Below, piece after piece: positions 35,891-48,985 of a DNA stretch of 64,000 nucleotides. Position numbers and translations under genes: made by a program. Below the pieces are notes generated by a model, which worked only from the letters and a program-made list of their open reading frames with translations, searched no databases and had not been told where the DNA came from. Every line of letters begins with the position of its first letter. The stretch's first letter is position 1. Source of the stretch: Gymnogyps californianus (Eukaryota; Chordata; Aves; Accipitriformes; Cathartidae); contig NC_059477.1 of the NCBI RefSeq assembly GCF_018139145.2, positions 36,125,502 through 36,189,501 on the forward strand, in the 5' to 3' direction.

Positions 35891-35897
35891 GTAAGTT

Positions 35898-38764
35898 GAG
35901 GCTTACAGGTAGGAGTTTCAAATGCACCTCACTGAGTTAAGTGCAACAAGCATGTTCAAATCAGTACGTTGACCCAGTGCCAGCTTATAGGGCACACCAT
36001 CTCCATCCCTCCTGTAGAGCCTGTGTCGACTGAGCTTTCCATGTGAGGGCGGACTTGACAGCATGTCTGCACAGAGCCACAGAACTATACTAACTAAATT
36101 GTCAGTGCAAAAGGGCTAAAACTAGAGTTGACACTATCAGCAGAAGGCTACAGGCAAAAGCGTTACAAAGATATTTTAATTATCTTGAAAAGCAAGCATT
36201 ACAAATTTAGAGTCAAAGATTTAAGGAGATATATGCATGTTACGGTATAAAACTCACAGCCACAGAGGGTAGCTCTGGTAATGAAAAGCATTTGGCATAT
36301 AATTGTGATCAGCAATAGTGCTGTCTACAGCTCTGTATTTGGTTATTTTAATTTTTAAAACTTTTTTTTTCTGGCTGCATTGCATTATCAAAGTACAGGG
36401 TATTACAACTCCTTCAAGACTATCTTGAATTCAGGCTCAAAGTGGTAAAACTCTTTTCAACAGAAGCCCACATCTATGAGTGCCACGGGGGACACAGTGG
36501 GTAAGAAAGCTGCAGGCTGTGTTGGACTTCCCTTTCCACGGCCTAAAATTGGTCCCGACTAGCAGTATGGAGTTGTGAGGGACACTGTCCTTGGCTTAAA
36601 TATCAGCAACACCTATAGTCAATAACGGGCAGAGAAGTCAGTCACAGCATCCTTCTAGGCCTTTCGAGGCCTGATGTTGTTACGTATGAGATGGGCCAAC
36701 ATGATACACATTATGCCTTAACTCAGTCTGCCCTTAAAACACTGTGAGCTCTAGGAGTGCTGGAATTGACCTTCTGCCTTGCCCATCCTCTGCAGGTAGT
36801 GCACATGGATAAACAGCGAGCATCTTTCCGGTCTTGTCCCATCCCAATAGGATGTAACGGTTATTCTGAATAGTGCATTTTTCAAGAAAGCACCTATGAT
36901 CTCTGCTTTATGCAAATGGAATAACATGGAGTATGTATTTACCGTTTAGAAGGAAGAAGAATATTGCGCATGAGTCTCTGCTGAAGAAGGAACTTTTAGC
37001 TTTGAAGAACAGTGTGAAAAAATTTTAAATGTACTTACTGTAAGCCTGACTTTTTTGAAAGTTTAAAGAGTTAGTACTATTCCTCTATTAATATAATTTT
37101 TAAAATTATCTCACAGTCTTGAAATACTTAAAGGATTTATTTTTTAATTAATCTTAATGTATAAATGAATTAACTAATATAATTGCTCAGTTCAGAAAGT
37201 TAATTCTGTACTCAAAAGAGTAGATGCTGTAATTTTGGTGCCACATAAACTATTCTTTAAAGATAATATAGTTTTAATTGTCCAATCCGCATTAGCAAAG
37301 TTTTGGCAGATGAATAACACTTTGATCTGTGCATAATTACAAATCTTTACCTTGGCATGGTAGGTAAGGCTTGCATTTCTGCAGCTAGCAACTCCCTGTC
37401 AAACATGTTTTTCTAAATGTAATTTCTGGAGAGGTGAAGGCTTACTGGTTAAGACTTTCAAAGGAACTGGTGACTTAAGGTGTCTGAAAGTTTCCAGTGT
37501 CCCACTTAATTGGACCTGTGTTTCAAGATTTCCAACATTTCTGTAAATAAAGTACCCAAAGTTGAATGCCCAAAGCAATACACCTGCAGTCACTAGTCAA
37601 TTGACAATCAGCAGAACTAAGCAATTATAAACCAAAAAGCTTAATTTAGTTGCTAAACAGTAGTCATAAAACTGGTAAATGCAAAAAACCTTAATTACTT
37701 TGAAACACATAGCCTCCATTGAAGGAGATTCCCAGGTCACTTACGACTGACTCTGAAAGGAAACAGAGTTTCTGCACCAGAGGGAAACAGCAACACGACA
37801 CCCGCAGTGTCTGACTCCCTCAAGGACAGTGAGCGAAGGTTGCGAGACAACTCTCTTCAGTGATGTATGTTATGCTCATAAAATTCATTCAGATCTCATA
37901 CAAACACTAGGATAGTCGAAGACACAGGCATGTGGGGAGGGAAGCATATTTAAAACTTTCTAGGTTTAAACAATGCCACATTCAAAAATAATTCAGTGCC
38001 TTGTATAGGTGTGGTGTGCTGATTTCTGGACACATTTAACTGTATGTCCTTTAGCACATATAGTGGATTTTGCACAAACTTCAGAATACCATGTAGAAGG
38101 CAATCTGGGAAGCTGTGAGCCAGCTACTGCAATAATTCAATTTGTGCTGTTATCCAGACATAAATCAAACCCTCTGCATCCTGCTGAGACAGCAAGACCT
38201 GAGCTTTTGCTGAATTCCTACACAGATAAAAAAAAAAAAGCCTTGACAATGTAGTTGATGTGGTACTCAAAGGAAAGCTTGAAGTCGCAGATGAAACCAA
38301 GATTACAAGGTGGTTAGAAAGTAAATAACAATCCCATCAAACAGAACCACACATGGAAGAGGGTTAGGAGGAACCTGCTGCTTAGCCAGTGACAACCAGC
38401 ATGATTCAGTATCACAAGACGATCCAATTTACAAAGACACAACATGAGAGAAAACTCCTATCCAACGCTCAGTAACAGCAGGAGAAACAGGCATGAGATA
38501 CTAGTTGATAACTAAAAAATGTCTGAATGAAAATAGCTATAGAATAAACCATGGACGGTAGCTTGATTCTTGTCTTAGACAGATGTACATCAGGAAAAAG
38601 TCCATTGAGGTTCCTGGAGTTTAAGGGATGTAAAAGACACAAATGAAGACGCAAACCCTTGCAATGTCAGATTCTGTCACATTAACCTGTATGGAGTATG
38701 TACTTTTCTGTCTGAGATATTTATCTAATCAGTGCCACTGAAGTTTCTACTTAGTGAAATAAGG
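35898..38764. other. Intergenic or intronic DNA, no gene recognised
   Basis: AT-rich throughout. Between 37080 and 37340 TAAT/ATTA motifs are frequent and repeat identity is absent, so conserved non-coding sequence is possible but untested. Open frames are at most 81 codons (38009-38254, ending in a poly-A tract). No SINE or LTR recognised. Confidence 0.55.
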
Positions 38765-38872
38765 CAATAGATAGATTGGCTAAAGGTAAAACCAGCATCT
38801 TGTATAGCTTTAGTAAAGCTGTTCAGGAATTTTCTATTAACTACTCTAGAGGAGACTGCAGTTTCCACAAGA
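38765..38872 (+). repeat. Possible ancient CR1 reverse transcriptase fragment
   Basis: The + strand reads GTATAGCTTTAGTAAAGCTG and, in frame, GKTSILYSFSKAV. This matches the pattern around RT motif A of old CR1 elements ('g.a.dvvYlDFSKAFdtv'), with the catalytic Asp replaced by Ser. Bases on either side (AATAGATAGATTGGCTAAAG; ATTTTCTATTAACTACTCTA) fit loosely. No further RT block follows downstream, so the assignment is tentative. Confidence 0.4.
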
Positions 38873-41569
38873 AAAGTCAGAATTTTTGAAGGAAAATGCC
38901 AATATCATTCTTAAAAAACAATTTCTTTTAGGATAACAGAAAATATTTAATTTCGGGGGACAATTTACACGAATTTAATGCACACACACGTGCCCACACA
39001 CCCCTTCTTACTATGAGTCAGAAGGGGTTTTTTTGTACGCTCAGGCATGGTGTGTTTAAGGTCACAATGAGCACTGTAGTTCACCTGCTGAGTACCCCCA
39101 CCTCCTCCATCTCGTGTACCAGGTAGAGTCTGGGGTTGCTTCCCTTCCAGAGACAGCACTTCAGAGGATGGCAGCTGTGTGCCATAGGGTAGGCTGGGCA
39201 GCAAGGGAATGCAAGGCATATAAATGACGACTCTCTGAAGGCATTGCAGCAAAAATAGGAAGAAAGTAAATTCAGTTTAAGAAGAGATATTTTCAACATT
39301 TCTAAGTAAAAAAATAGTTTTAGTTGAAAACAAAATGTCAAAATAATGAATCGAATTTCCCAGGATGGAAATACCCATTCTGTCCAAGTCTAATGCTTAA
39401 ATCTGAGAGGAATTCTGCATTACACCTCATGGAGTCACTTGATTTGAGCACTTGTCTTTCAGGAAAGCTCTTTAACAAACATGTATGTTTGAACCTACTT
39501 ACAAAGCAATACAAACAAAAGAATTTTTATTAAGAGTCAAGTCTTGCTCTTTTTGACTAGGCCTGCAATTTATGCTGTAAAAACTTTGAAAGAAGTTGGG
39601 AAGTAAATAGTACTTCAAAAAACTGTTTCAATACACTATGCAGTGAATAATACACTGGAGGCAAGAACAGATTGGTAGGACTTTGGAGAGCCATGTGCCC
39701 TATGCGTATATCACCAAAGACACATAGGAGCCTTCTGAACAGTTACACGTTGGTTTGGGATTCAGTGCAAGAAACCACTACCCTGAAACACGATCATATC
39801 GTGAGTTATCTTTGCCAAAACTCATAAATTCAAGCAAAGGGAAAACATATTGGGTGTCTGGAAACAGTGGAGGTAATTTTTCCCTTCAGACCTGCTAGAG
39901 ATTTTCACTATAATGAAAAACTCTAAGGTATTATTACAGAAATAAGTTGGGAAACTGTTTCCCAGCCAAAATTACTTGGATCTACTTTATACGCTAGAAA
40001 AAATACCCATTGAAATCATAAAAACTCTCTGGATTTACACTGTTAGCTTCCCATAAAGCCAGCTGTTGATACCCAATTATTTTAAATGCTTCGTGATGAT
40101 CCCAGCTCACTTCCTATCTGGGTCAAACGAGGCCCTAAAAGCAAAAACAGACAGGCAAGCTCAGAGGCACAAGAACAGAAGTAGAAATGAACTGCTAGCA
40201 GAGCCATTCACAGCAATTAGAGCTCGACAAGCACTACAGACTCCCTAGAAAAGAAAAATATCTGATATTGGAGTCTCTACCCTTGAATGTCCCTGCCTCC
40301 AGGGGTGCTGAGCAAAAGACATATTTACACTGCAGAGTTTTGCGTAGCTCTATTGACAGCATAAAGCAGAATATTTTCCATGTGAAAGATTTAGCCAGTT
40401 TTTTTGGCAGCTTGGTTCCTAACCAGAAAACACTTATTCCATAAAGGCAAAACATATAGTGATTTAACTGAAATTTTCAGTAAGACACACTTTATCTAAA
40501 GATCAAAATTGTAAACTCGTGGAGCAAAACAGTGTGCATCATCTCTTCTAGTGTACGTCTTCTACTACAGCTATAGGATTAAATGAGCAAGAGGGCCAAA
40601 AGTATATATATTTTTTAGAACAAAACCAGGATTTTCTAGCTGGGACTAAACCAAATACCAAAATCTCAGAATTTTTAACACAGGCTGGAAATTGTGGTTT
40701 GCAGACAGTTCAAAGCTATAGGTTTGATTTGAGGCTATCCCACATTCACTGTGAGTAACTGGACAAAATAAGCAAAACTCAAGAACACCGGGGAAAGTTG
40801 ACCAAAGCTATTGGTAAAATAAATCTATCTGGATATGCCTACATACCTCTTTCCAAAGATTTTTTTTCCCTTTGTACATTTACATGCACACAAGTCTGTG
40901 AGAGAAATGTAGATTCTTCTAGGGATGCAACAATATTCAAAATAGGACATTTGAGAGGATGCCATGACTGAACTAGCAGGAGGTAGATTCACTATTCATT
41001 CTCGGTGTTGCAAGGTAGGGAATTATATCAACGGTATAAAACAACATAGGACATAATTTCTCTCTCTCTTCTCCCCAGGATTGTATTCAAGCGGAATCAG
41101 GCAACTGTGAGGGACAGAGGAGACCTGTCCTTCTCAGGGTGTGTGTTATGTTTAATTGCTGAAGGCATGAAGCATTTTAAAAGGTTTGTCAATAAAATCC
41201 CTATTTAGTTAACCCCAATCTCCTCAGATCTCTTGTTACAGGCAGCCTTCTGCTCTTAACATCTGGGCAGGCAAAGCCTCCAATTACACTGCTGCATTTG
41301 GTAGCTTAATAGACCTAGATAAGGGTCCCTGGTATATCCATTTCCCTTGGTAACTGCTTATCTCTGGCTAGTCCGATGATACGCAGCCTTTATGTCACAG
41401 CGAGGCACATAATCATGTAGCAGGCCATGCAGCGTGTGTGCATATTCACATTAAATCCAAAGCTTTCCGTGACCTTTCCTCTTCTGTGGCTGGACTTACA
41501 TCTGTCACAGCTACACTTTGTAATTGATGGGGAAGGGGCAGGGGGAAAGGGAGAGAGCAGCCCAAGATC
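38873..41569. other. Intergenic or intronic DNA, no gene recognised
   Basis: Contains a short CA-rich tract (38981-39004) and overlapping - strand frames up to 95 codons at 38965-39341 without family resemblance. No mobile element recognised. Confidence 0.55.
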
Positions 41570-41790
41570 ATGGCCAGGAGCAGGCTCACACCGCTCGAGG
41601 TCTTCTCCCCTGCGTGCAGCCTGCTCCTGGCCGGCATCTTGGGGGAAGAGGGCAGGAGCGGACAGGAGGCTGCTGAGCTGGCTGTGGACCAGATGGCAGG
41701 CACCCGCCAGCTACTCCCGGAGACCCTGGGGAACAGAGCCTGGCGTGCACATTGCAAATCATCAAAACTCCTCTGAATCATGACGTGAGG
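41570..41790 (+). other. CpG-rich patch with a 68-codon open frame
   Basis: About nine CpGs fall within 200 bp (41591-41790), in a window that is otherwise CpG-poor. The ATG at 41570 has a favourable context (A at -3, G at +4) and opens 68 codons starting MARSRLTPLEVFSPACSLLL, whose first 27 residues contain a short hydrophobic segment like a weak signal peptide. The frame ends at a TGA at 41774-41776 with no conserved domain. The opposite strand is open too (41446-41838, 130 codons), as expected in GC-rich DNA with few stops. It could be a first exon, a promoter patch or chance. Confidence 0.2.
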
Positions 41791-44654
41791 CTCCATCCAA
41801 AATAAAGATCTACTATGAGTCAAATAGCTCCATGGCAAGATTTCTCCTTAATATGTCCCTAACTGGATGATATTGAAGAAAACCTGTAAAAATCAGCTCT
41901 CAGCACACAGTTGTCTCCTCTGCACTGAGATGAATCTATGACCGCTTTCTTCTAAGCCTTGCTATCTGCAGCTGTAAATTACCACAAACTTCTCATAGTC
42001 CAGTCTCTAGAGTTTGTCAACTTGAACATTTGACACCCATTTCTTTTTGTTGCACCCAAATTTTGTATTGTACCATGCTGAGGTTTCCTTCCTGAATAAC
42101 TCTCAAAACACATGCAGAGATTTGTCTTGCTTTTTCCTTCATTTTCATTTTTAGTTCCCCCTCTGCAGCCAAATCAGTATCTTTAAAAGCTTTTTAGAAA
42201 TTGTTTAGGATTTAATATTTTCACGTTGAAAGTCTGACAGGGAATTTGCTGAGATTCTGTAGCAACATGGACTGATTTTCCTGCTTTTTTTAAAGGCCAT
42301 AGAATATTATTGCCCTCTTTTTCTCAGTCCATCTGCCAGCTAATTTGCAGGCACTAGTAAAATCATCTTTTCTGTTCTCTGTACTTCTTAGTTTTCCTCT
42401 GCTTTTGCATCAAATTCTGTGACAATGAACAAGGGCAGATAAGCTACAGAAATTTCTCTTAAAGCTTTTATTTTAACCTTCAAGTTTCATGTTTGTTGCT
42501 TTAGGTTTATGTGCCAAAGACATGAGAAACCAAAAGCCAGCAGTTTGTCAGAGCATGCTCTCCAGGGATTTGGGTTCTGTTTCAGCTGTCACCGTGTCGC
42601 CATATGTACCTATTGATGTAACTTCTGATGTGCAGCAACAAATGGTAAATAATTCCTCTCTTGGAGCGCACTTCTGCCTGTGTTGGTGTCAGTGCTTTTG
42701 ATCAATAAACCATTGAGGCGTCTTCCAGCAGGAATATTGGTCCAACTGTTGCTCAGAAACAACATGCTCCATGCACCATTTCCTTCTTTTCAATGCTATA
42801 TATGAGCTTTTTACTTTTATTCCCTCTTCAAGCAATATCTTCTCTAGCTTGCTATGCAGCTACTGCTCACTGTTTATCCACATCTCCAATTCTTGAAAAG
42901 GCTCACTGGTTTCTATTGGTATAAACTAGCTTTAATCAAAGTAATAGGTCACTATCTGTATCACTCCAAGCAAGGATTTCAGTTCTTTCTGTGACACTGG
43001 CACCTAATAAAGCCATTTCTTCTCATTAGGCCTGACACTTACTTCTTCTAACGTAATTCCCTGGGTTCACTGAGTCCTTTTGAACTCGCAGCCCCTGTAT
43101 TTTTTAGTTATCATGTTAGGTTTTGCCAGGCTGCTCCAGAGCCCAAGAATGGCACTTACAGTAATTGACTGCTGCCAGGACACCCAGCGCTTTACACATT
43201 TCTTTATTTTTTAATTTCTCTTCTGCAAATGAAATCCAAACCAGACATTTCCACCACTGCTACATGGAAGTGCCATCGTCCATCTTACTTGGTGAATCTA
43301 GTGACTTTATGCTGTCTTTATCCAAGCCAATGTAGATTCTACTTCTAGTACCCTAGATGCACTGCTGTGCTGGTACATGATGTCCTTAAACCCATGCAGA
43401 CCACAGCGTTTCCCACATTATTAGCATTAGTGATATGCTAATATCAGTAAAGCCTAACCACTGCTGTCCCACACCAGTGGTTTCTCTTTTCTCCTCACCT
43501 CTCCCCAGCTTCTGCTGTGAACTGACCCATTCAGATGGTTCTTTTCTTGTGTCTTTTCTCATACCTGACATACCAGAGCTCTTGTTCTGATTTCCACTTT
43601 ATTAAAAATGCAAATGCAGACAAGTATGTGCTGTTGGCAATACATTTATAGATAGCTCCGTTTTTGCAAAGTCCTGGTGTTTAAAGGCACTGGGTGTGCA
43701 CAACAGACAATCTGTTCTTCTTCTGTTTGGATGGTTTTTACACGCTCTACCCACACTGGGATTTTCTTTTTCCACAAAGTTTCAAGCAGATTTCAGGGCT
43801 GTCTATTATATAGACAGTTGATAGCACTTCCTTTGCCCAGTCTGTGGAATAGATGTCCTTACTGTCAGATTTGCAGAATAGTGCAGCCAATACCAACATT
43901 GCCATAAGGAATAGACTTTTCTAATACTGCCTTAGTAATTCAGTTTACTGAGTCCTTATGCCAATTCTATATTTTAGGGTTTTCCCTACAAATGTGCAAA
44001 CATTAACCTATTAAGTTAGTAACACTACATGTACTTCATTGCTGTTCTTTCCTGTATTGTCTTCTACATCAAAAAACAACACACTTGTCACCTTTATTAA
44101 ACTGTTGTCCTTGACTTACACTCCCACTGTATGTACTGAATATTATGGATGCTTTAGCTTGCCTCTGCAACGCACTGTGAAAACTGTTTGTTCGAGGCTC
44201 ACATTCTGCATGTCTTTTCCAGTGCACTGTGCTTTTGCAGTGCCTGATTATGCCCTTGGTACATGCTTTTCTTCTGATAGTGTATCCAGCTGAATAAAAT
44301 TCTAGAAGTTATAAATTCACACACAAATAAAAATCCAAGTTTTGAGCAGATTGAAAATATTTACAGATTCATAAGGAATTTGGCAGCAGTTTTAAGTGGA
44401 AAGAAAATAATCAGGCTACAAACGTTAGAACATTAGTCAACATCTGACTGGGCAATATTTTTAATGCCACCTTTCATTTCAAAATGCTGGATTACGTTAT
44501 GTTACACAGTGATGTTAGACACATTGTGAATGTCACAGTCAACTAGCAAAAAGTCAGGGCTATTCTCTTCACTGAATTTAATTCCCACATACGAGGAGTT
44601 CCCCTCCCGCCTTGCTGGCGCATCACTCTTCACAGCTTTACTATAATGTTGCTT
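41791..44654. other. Intergenic or intronic DNA, no gene recognised
   Basis: Pyrimidine-rich on the + strand in long stretches (42120-43600), which yields acceptor-like strings but no convincing exon. Open frames are 84 codons or shorter. No repeat family recognised. Confidence 0.55.
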
Positions 44655-44882
44655 TCTCTGTGGCACCTTTCATCTGAAGATATCAAAGCAAGCTGCAGAC
44701 ACATGCTAATAACAGATCATTCTTAGAATACTTATGAGGTAAGAAATTATTATAACGTCCAATTTATTGATGAGAAATCTGAATTAGAAATTTATTAAAC
44801 TGAGTTAGAAATTGATTAGAGGTCACAGATGTTGGACTTTTAACCCCCAAACGCCTGGCTCCCAGCCCCATGCGTTACTCAC
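44655..44882 (+). repeat. Ancient MIR-like SINE copy, nearly full length
   Basis: The best-preserved of the old SINEs here. In order: GGCACCTTTCATCTGAAGAT, ATCAAAGCAAGCTGCA, TTATGAGGTAAGAAATTATT, a core remnant TTGATGAGAAATCTGAA, GAGGTCACAGATG and the tail CGCCTGGCTCCCAGCCCCAT. This follows the MIR-like consensus ('cacctttcatc.aaggatctcaaagcactt', 'tgaggtaggtattatta', 'gatgaggaaactgag', 'aggtcacac', 'ctggctcccagtccc'). The divergence is high, consistent with an insertion predating modern bird orders. Confidence 0.75.
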
Positions 44883-47800
44883 AGATAACACATGCACACT
44901 TCTCAAAGGTCTCCAATTCAACTCAGTGTTTTTGCACATGACGCCAATACAACCGCAGGTAGACTAGATGAAGGTATTACTCCCACGCCCCAGTACAATT
45001 AATTATATTACACTGCTACCCTTATTACAACAAAGTGGTGTCATTAAAGCTAATCCTACAGAGCCCCACAGGAGCATGTGACCAGAATGAAAGCAGCAGG
45101 GCACAGTTCATGAGCCACCAGAGAAGCACTTTACCACAGCTTGCTTTCAGAAGTAAAAGCCTCATTTTAAATAAAACAAAAACTTTTACTTTGATAAATG
45201 CTGGCTGCTTCAAAAAGATATTCTGTTCTCAAATCTCCCCAGCTAAATGCCACCACAGCTGTAAGTGCCAACCATGTGTGTAGCCAGGCTGGGACTTATC
45301 CACACAAATAAAGAGCACAGCTTGAAACATCGACTTTTTCCTGATCAAAAGGGTCTGGGAGACAACTGGACAGTTTGGATCAGGCAAAGGATAGGGCTTT
45401 TATTATTTTCAAAGAGCACCCCAGTGAATAGAGTAGCCAATGTGGCCCTGGTGGCAGTGATACGTTCTAACACTCTCCTCATCCCACACAAGTTACTTAA
45501 AAGGTTGGCTTTGGGTCTGTTTAGGGCTTGGTATTTTCCATTTTTCTTTTTGTTGAAGAACTTCTGTAGGGAAAACCTGAAATACAATCAATCCTTTCAT
45601 TAGCTTTTTTAATAGCATTCCTTGTCTAAGCTGCTTCCCCCACATACCAAATAATAAATTGCAAATATTACCAAAGAAACCTTGTCACATCAAAAACGTC
45701 TTCATTATACCCATATTAAGGAAATATGTGCTTTGATTTTATTAAAGTACAATTTCTATTTTTCTATGTGTTTTCATATTAATTTTCTTCATACATTTCA
45801 GTCTGAAGTGAAGAAAGAATACAGAAAAATCCCTTTCCATCCTGTTTTTACCTAGTTTCATTCACTAGTTATTTTCAACTACATATGCTGAAATGAAAGA
45901 TTTAACATGAAAAAATTATTCATGAAAAAATTTAAAATCATGAAATATTCACACTATTTCGCTTTGTAAAGCTGTTCTTTTTAACAAAACCTAAAGGATT
46001 TAAGCCACATGATAAGGCAGAATGTTCTTCAGAAAGATCTGTTTCTCTTTTAATAGCCATATATCCCAGTCTAAACAGAAAACAATCTGACATGGAGGTA
46101 TGTGACAGCTAAGCAATGTATTCCAAATAAATATATTCCATCCACATTATGAATTTTGCAGCTTATTTTAATTCTAAACAGAAGTACTGTGGCAATAACA
46201 GCAATGGCTTTGATCTTGATTTCTTACACAGCAATCCAGAAAGACATAGAGTTCCACCTTGTTCTCCAATTGTTGTCTATCTTATCATCTTATAACCACA
46301 TATACGATAAAATATGTTTACTAAAATGTCTTTCCTACTAATTACTTTACTACACAACAATATGATGGGACGGAGATCTGTTATTTAGAACCAAAAAAGA
46401 ATCCAAGATCTTTAGTCCTCCTATCTCAAACCAGTTTGATTTTCAGAGTTGTGGTGTTTTGATTGCAATCAATTTGCAGAAGAAAACTTTATAAAACCAA
46501 AATACAGTAGCATCACTTTGTACAACAGATGAAACAATAAGGTAGTATAAAATTATGTTGAAACTGTAAAAAGTATATCCTTCTTGGGTGGTACATTTTG
46601 GTTTTTAAATATCCGGCAGAAATTACAGAGATATTATTTTCTTTAACTGATCTCACTGGATTACCTGTAAGAATTGTTATGAAGTTAATATTCCGTAATT
46701 GTTTCACCTGAATATAAAGCTATAAAACATCACTGTCACTGCAGGCTTACCTGCTTTGTCTGCAAATGTAAATGAGTGTCTGGGTGTATAAAAAAATCTC
46801 CAACCTGTTGCCAATATTGGAAACCTACAGAGCAATAACAGCCATTGGCTATGCTAGAGATTTCTGGAATAAAATACCTGTGATATTATGACTAAAGGCT
46901 GATAGAGACCTAATTTCATTGAAGCAAACAGCAAGATGCCCCTTTGACCTAGGCGGCAGTTGTATCGATTCCTCTGTTGCATTATCTGGCATTTCTTAAC
47001 AGCAGTAGGATTCTGAATCTTGTTAAAATACATGGCTTCAAAATACTAACTTCCAGTAAAGCATTAATTCAAATATTCATGAGGCCCATAATCACTCACT
47101 AAAAAAAATACGTCCTATGAAGCACATTCTATGAACATATTTGTGCATTTATATTTTTTAATTTTAAAAACATTTATTTGCCCTCATTGTAAAGCTTATT
47201 CCCCCAAGACACCAGCTGGAAAGGGGTAGAGTAGTATATGAAACAACACTGAACTCTTCTCCTTTATCTGAGGTGATCAAAAAGCAGTTACTGTGCCTGT
47301 GGTGTAAGGAAGAGTGTTTTAATGTCTATGAAATTTCTCACTGGCATGTTGTTTGAAGGATGTTTCTGAAATGGATCCTCCTCACCTGAAGCCTGAAACT
47401 CATTGTTTGATGGGATAGGCCTGAATACAAAACACTCTGATGAAATTTATATTCATATTTTGAAGGCCCAGATCCATATTCTAAGGAGTTTGAAGCCATG
47501 TCTTTTTTTTCAGAAACAACTCTTTCCTTTTCTCACTCTTCCATCAAATACCATCATAGCCTATATATTCAGCGTGTAAGAGATGAGGAAGGAAGAGGGA
47601 ATTTTTTTGTTGTAAACATCACTATGCAATACTTGTAGATTAAATAATGGAAAAAACATTCCAGAAGAATATTACAATCTGATGCAGATGGGAAAAGCAG
47701 CACAGCCAGGCAGGGTGAGGAATGTTATCAGAAACGCCTATTTGTATCTCATGGTCCACAGTACAAAAGTAGAAACATGTTTCCTTTAAACACACAGAAA

Positions 47801-48790
47801 TCAGAATTCTTTCTGAGATACGATAATGCTGGAAGACTCCACCAAACAAGGAGAAGCTGTTTTTGAGCAAATCAAGGCCAGATTTTCCAAGCAGAGTGTC
47901 CAGCCCTGAATGCCTGAGAGGTTAAACACAAAACCTTTGGGAAGAGATACGAGAAGAGAGACGTAAGGACTTGAACAGGCAGGGGACTGGACTAAGACAC
48001 AGTGCTCAGATAGAATTTGGAAATAGAGTGGATACAAGGGTAATGAAGACAGACATACGATATGAAGGCAACAATTAAGAGGAGGTATGATAGAATAGGA
48101 ATTTGGGGAAAAAGAGAGGAACACGAAGTGCTTTGTTTTGCCCTGTTGAATTTCATGGAGTCACAAGGCATCCGGTGTGATTTACTAACAGGCTGCTGCA
48201 GGCACTTGAATCTCAAAATGTCTCTCCCAATTTCTGATGAAATAATAGCTGGCAGTAAACAATGAACAGTGCTCATATGTTTCTAATTAAATGTATGGAT
48301 GACTTTCTAATCTAGTTACACATATTCTACTCAATATAAAGCTTCAATAGACACTGACCTGTAATATACAAGTACTGAAAACAGATGTATGCACTGAGAA
48401 ACTCTACACGCAAGTATAACCTGTAAACGCCACGCATAGCAGAAGACATTGTTTTAAAACTGGGTGTGTCAGCCTGACGGTATGATGGGATTACATGATC
48501 AAAATATTGAAATATTGCAATATTTCTTTCCCTCACATGTTTCCGTCAACACTTTTGCACCAATATGGGCTAATCAGCCACAGATCTTCAGCTGGCACAT
48601 ATTGGCATAAATTCATTGACCTCAAGCCAGTGCCTGAAGACTGTTTTTCAGCTGCATACAATCTCCCACCCTACTTACCACTTGTTGAAGAGCAGGGAGA
48701 AAGCATCACCTTCTCATACAGCCACAGTTTCCGTTTCTCCTCTAATTAAGTCCTTACGGGCATTTTAATATGCAGGTAGCACTGATTATT
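44883..48790. other. Intergenic or intronic DNA, no gene recognised
   Basis: Mostly AT-rich. A 112-codon + strand frame at 45265-45603 and overlapping - strand frames at 47801-48276 (107 and 94 codons) lack any motif or family resemblance and are open on both strands. No mobile element recognised. Confidence 0.55.
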
Positions 48791-48794
48791 ACAC

Positions 48795-48985
48795 AAAGCA
48801 CTTTTGATGGTGTTACACACACAATATTCCCTATGACATTGGCAAATCTCTCTCTCTGCTCCCCCCCTACTGATAAGAAAGGGTAAGAATTAAGCATAGT
48901 GCACTATCTTGACTATAAATTAAGTCCAAACTAGCAGTAGGTAGGACTGGAAGCCAGAAATACCTAGTTCCTTGTTCCCATCTAC
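48795..48985 (+). repeat. Ancient MIR-like SINE copy
   Basis: ACAAAGCACTTTTGATGG, ATTCCCTATGACATTGGCAA, CTGATAAGAAAGGGTAAG, then AGGTAGGACTGGAAGCCAG and AAATACCTAGTTCCTTGTTC and AGACCATGTTG follow the order of the MIR-like consensus. The tail ('agggctggaa...cccaggagtcctgg...ccactagaccatgttg') is the most convincing. The central 'gaaactgag' core has decayed away. Confidence 0.55.

Noticed and set aside
38280..38330. GCAGATGAAACCAAGATTAC resembling the CR1 ADDTKL motif C region
   Set aside because: It lies upstream of the possible motif A fragment at 38.8 kb on the same strand, the wrong order for one element, and no flanking RT block supports it.
47801..48276. Overlapping - strand frames of 107 and 94 codons
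   Set aside because: Different frames over the same bases, low-complexity hydrophobic and Ser-rich composition, no known family.
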